A DNA stretch of 64,000 nucleotides from assembly GCF_014654895.1 (NCBI RefSeq), contig NZ_BNBE01000001.1:1860001-1924000 (forward strand), given 5' to 3'. Each line of letters begins with the position of its first letter. The stretch's first letter is position 1. Both the position numbers and the translations under genes were made by a program. This DNA is from Streptomyces filamentosus. Its GTDB lineage: Bacteria; Actinomycetota; Actinomycetes; Streptomycetales; Streptomycetaceae. The notes beneath the pieces were generated by a model that saw nothing but the letters and a program-made list of their open reading frames with translations, was not told the DNA's origin and made no database searches. Below, piece by piece: positions 62,613-64,000 of this stretch.

Positions 62613-63461
62613 TCACAGCCCCGGCCGCTTGCCCCAGATGTAGACCCGGTCACCCTTGCGGAGGACGGACCAGAGCTTCTCGGCGTTCTTGTAGGTGAGG
62701 TTCACGCAGCCGCGGCTGCCGGTGGGGGTGGCGATGGCCCCGTAGACGGCGTGGAAGGCCTGGCCGCCGTCGAAGAACTGGGAGAACGGCATGGGCGTGT
62801 CGTAGATGGTGGACCAGTGGTCCTTGTGGCGCCAGTAGACGGTGTGCCAGCCGGTGCGGGTGCGGTAGCCGGCGCGGCCGCTGCGGATGTTGACCACGGG
62901 GTACGTGAGCTTCCGGCCCTTCTGCACCCACATCAGCTCGCGGTTCAGGTCGACGCAGGCGACCGGGTGGGAGCGGACGGGGCACTTCCCCGCGGCGTCG
63001 GGGTTCTTCCGCGCGGCGAGGAGTTCGAGGCGGCCCCAGGTGACGGGTCCGGCGTAGCCGTTGGCGGGCTTGATCTTCTGCCGGACCTGGAAGGCGCGGA
63101 TGGCCTTGCAGTCGGAGGCGGACTGCTTCCCGTCGACCGCGAGCTTCAGGAGCCGCTCGACCTGCCGCTGGTAGAGGCCCTTCTGGGCGGTGCAGGCGGC
63201 CTTGGCGGCGTTGCGCGGGAGGTACTCGACGAGTTCGTCGACCTCCTCCTCCGGTTCGGGGACGGGCACCTCCCCGTCGGGCTGCGTCGGGGGCAGCACC
63301 TGGTCGGGGGTGTCCATGGGGTACTCGGGGTGCCCGGCGCCGGCGATGCCGGGGACGAGGACGTCGGGCGCGGGCTCCTCGGCGGGGGCGGGGGCGGCGC
63401 CCGCCGCCAGGAAGGCCGCGGCGAGCAGGGGCGGCAGGATGCGGTCTCTCCATCTGGTCAC
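62613..63461 (-). CDS. L,D-transpeptidase with signal peptide
   Basis: A 282-residue secreted protein. The signal peptide ends around APAPAEE. A peptidoglycan-binding-like helical domain (about 85-160) precedes the YkuD domain. HAVYGAIATPTGSRGC contains the catalytic Cys252 with SRGC in place of the common SHGC. It would form 3-3 cross-links or attach proteins to the wall. The gene sits between nnr and alr. Confidence 0.8.
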   Translation of the reverse strand: MTRWRDRILPPLLAAAFLAAGAAPAPAEEPAPDVLVPGIAGAGHPEYPMDTPDQVLPPTQPDGEVPVPEPEEEVDELVEYLPRNAAKAACTAQKGLYQRQVERLLKLAVDGKQSASDCKAIRAFQVRQKIKPANGYAGPVTWGRLELLAARKNPDAAGKCPVRSHPVACVDLNRELMWVQKGRKLTYPVVNIRSGRAGYRTRTGWHTVYWRHKDHWSTIYDTPMPFSQFFDGGQAFHAVYGAIATPTGSRGCVNLTYKNAEKLWSVLRKGDRVYIWGKRPGL

Positions 63462-63551
63462 CGGTCCATCCGAACCCGCCCCCGCGGGGCCCGGCGCGCG
63501 CTGGCCCCCGCCCGGAGCAACGGCGTTGCGCCGACCGGGGGCGTGGGGGGT

Positions 63552-64000
63552 TCAGGGCTCGCGGACGTCCTGCCAGGCGGCGCGCAGCGCGTCGGCGACC
63601 TCGGTGGCGGTGATCGGCCCGCTGCCCGCGGCGGCCCGGCGGGCGGCGAGGCCGTGCAGGTACGCGGCGCAGGAGGCGGCGTCGAGGGGGGCGAGCCCGG
63701 CGGCGAGGAGGGAGCCGGCCAGTCCGGAGAGGACGTCGCCGGAGCCCGCGGTGGCGAGCCAGGGGGTGCCGGTCGGGTTGACCCGCACCGGGCCGGTGCC
63801 CCCGGGGCCGCAGACGAGGGTGGTGGAGCCCTTGAGGAGGACGGTGGCGCCGTAGCGGCCGGCGAGTTCGCGGACGGCGGCGAGCCGCCGGGCCTCCACG
63901 TCCTCCCGGGCGGTGCCGAGGAGGGCCGCCGCCTCGCCGGCGTGCGGGGTGAGCAGGGTGGGCGCGGACCGGCCGCGCACGGCCTCCGGGGTGACGTGGC
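63552..64000 (-). CDS. nnr: NAD(P)H-hydrate dehydratase/epimerase (partial, runs off window)
   Basis: The C-terminal 148 residues of the YjeF C-terminal (carbohydrate-kinase-like) domain are visible. TLLTPHAGEAAALLG and LLKGSTTLVCGPGG are NnrD motifs, and ATAGSGDVLSGLAGSLLA is the ADP-binding Gly-rich segment. It repairs hydrated NAD(P)H; in streptomycetes the protein is usually a fusion with the epimerase domain, which would lie outside the window. Its context upstream of alr is conserved. Confidence 0.85.
   Translation of the reverse strand, partial: HVTPEAVRGRSAPTLLTPHAGEAAALLGTAREDVEARRLAAVRELAGRYGATVLLKGSTTLVCGPGGTGPVRVNPTGTPWLATAGSGDVLSGLAGSLLAAGLAPLDAASCAAYLHGLAARRAAAGSGPITATEVADALRAAWQDVREP

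Overview
The window is high-GC actinobacterial chromosome and almost certainly from a Streptomyces. It encodes the developmental regulators BldM and WhiD, the sigma factor ShbA, GroEL1 with a His-rich tail and the small subunit of isobutyryl-CoA mutase, and most codons end in G or C. From memory, the gene order matches the S. coelicolor block running from icmB and pcrA to groEL1, tsaD and alr. Part of it (guaA, cholesterol-oxidase-like gene, guaB/guaB3, sigD, whiB3, groEL/ES, tsaD-rimI-tsaB-tsaE, alr) is also shared with Mycobacterium. No tRNA, rRNA, transposase, integrase or CRISPR array was seen.

Layout. 1-11.2 kb: the 3' end of a SWIM zinc-finger gene and a DUF5691 gene, then icmB, a lipase, an M23 peptidase, pcrA, a small membrane protein and an NlpC/P60 endopeptidase. 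11.4-15.6 kb: a PspC-type two-component system, with the sensor kinase and response regulator divergent from a PspC membrane-protein operon, then a DoxX protein. 15.7-24.6 kb: a membrane protein, a class II aldolase, guaA, a chorismate mutase behind an apparent Phe/Tyr attenuation leader, a GMC oxidoreductase and an aldehyde dehydrogenase. 24.9-34.2 kb: three tandem Ser/Thr kinase genes, the middle one a pseudokinase, and glpD. 34.6-41.8 kb: a nucleotide-sugar dehydrogenase homologue lacking its catalytic Cys, a membrane protein, guaB3, guaB, shbA, bldM and whiD. 41.8-49.4 kb is the accessory part: LysR/MOSC, SDR, a membrane protein, a 1195-residue STAND NTPase and a SnoaL-like protein. 49.5-64 kb: groEL1/groES under two CIRCE operators, two paralogous polysaccharide-deacetylase lipoproteins, a methyltransferase, the t6A genes (tsaD-rimI-tsaB, tsaE), a small gene behind an iron-box-like dyad, a hydrolase, alr, an L,D-transpeptidase and the start of nnr.

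Themes. Much of the window serves nucleotide supply (guaA, guaB, guaB3), envelope biogenesis (M23, NlpC/P60, deacetylases, L,D-transpeptidase, alr), Ser/Thr and two-component signalling, sporulation control and protein quality control. The strongest candidates for something new are the STAND/NLR-like NTPase at 45087-48674, which sits alone among housekeeping genes; the attenuation leader at 19841-19963; the perfect CRP-type palindrome at 20872-20891 in an otherwise geneless 768-bp interval; and several family members that lack canonical active-site residues.
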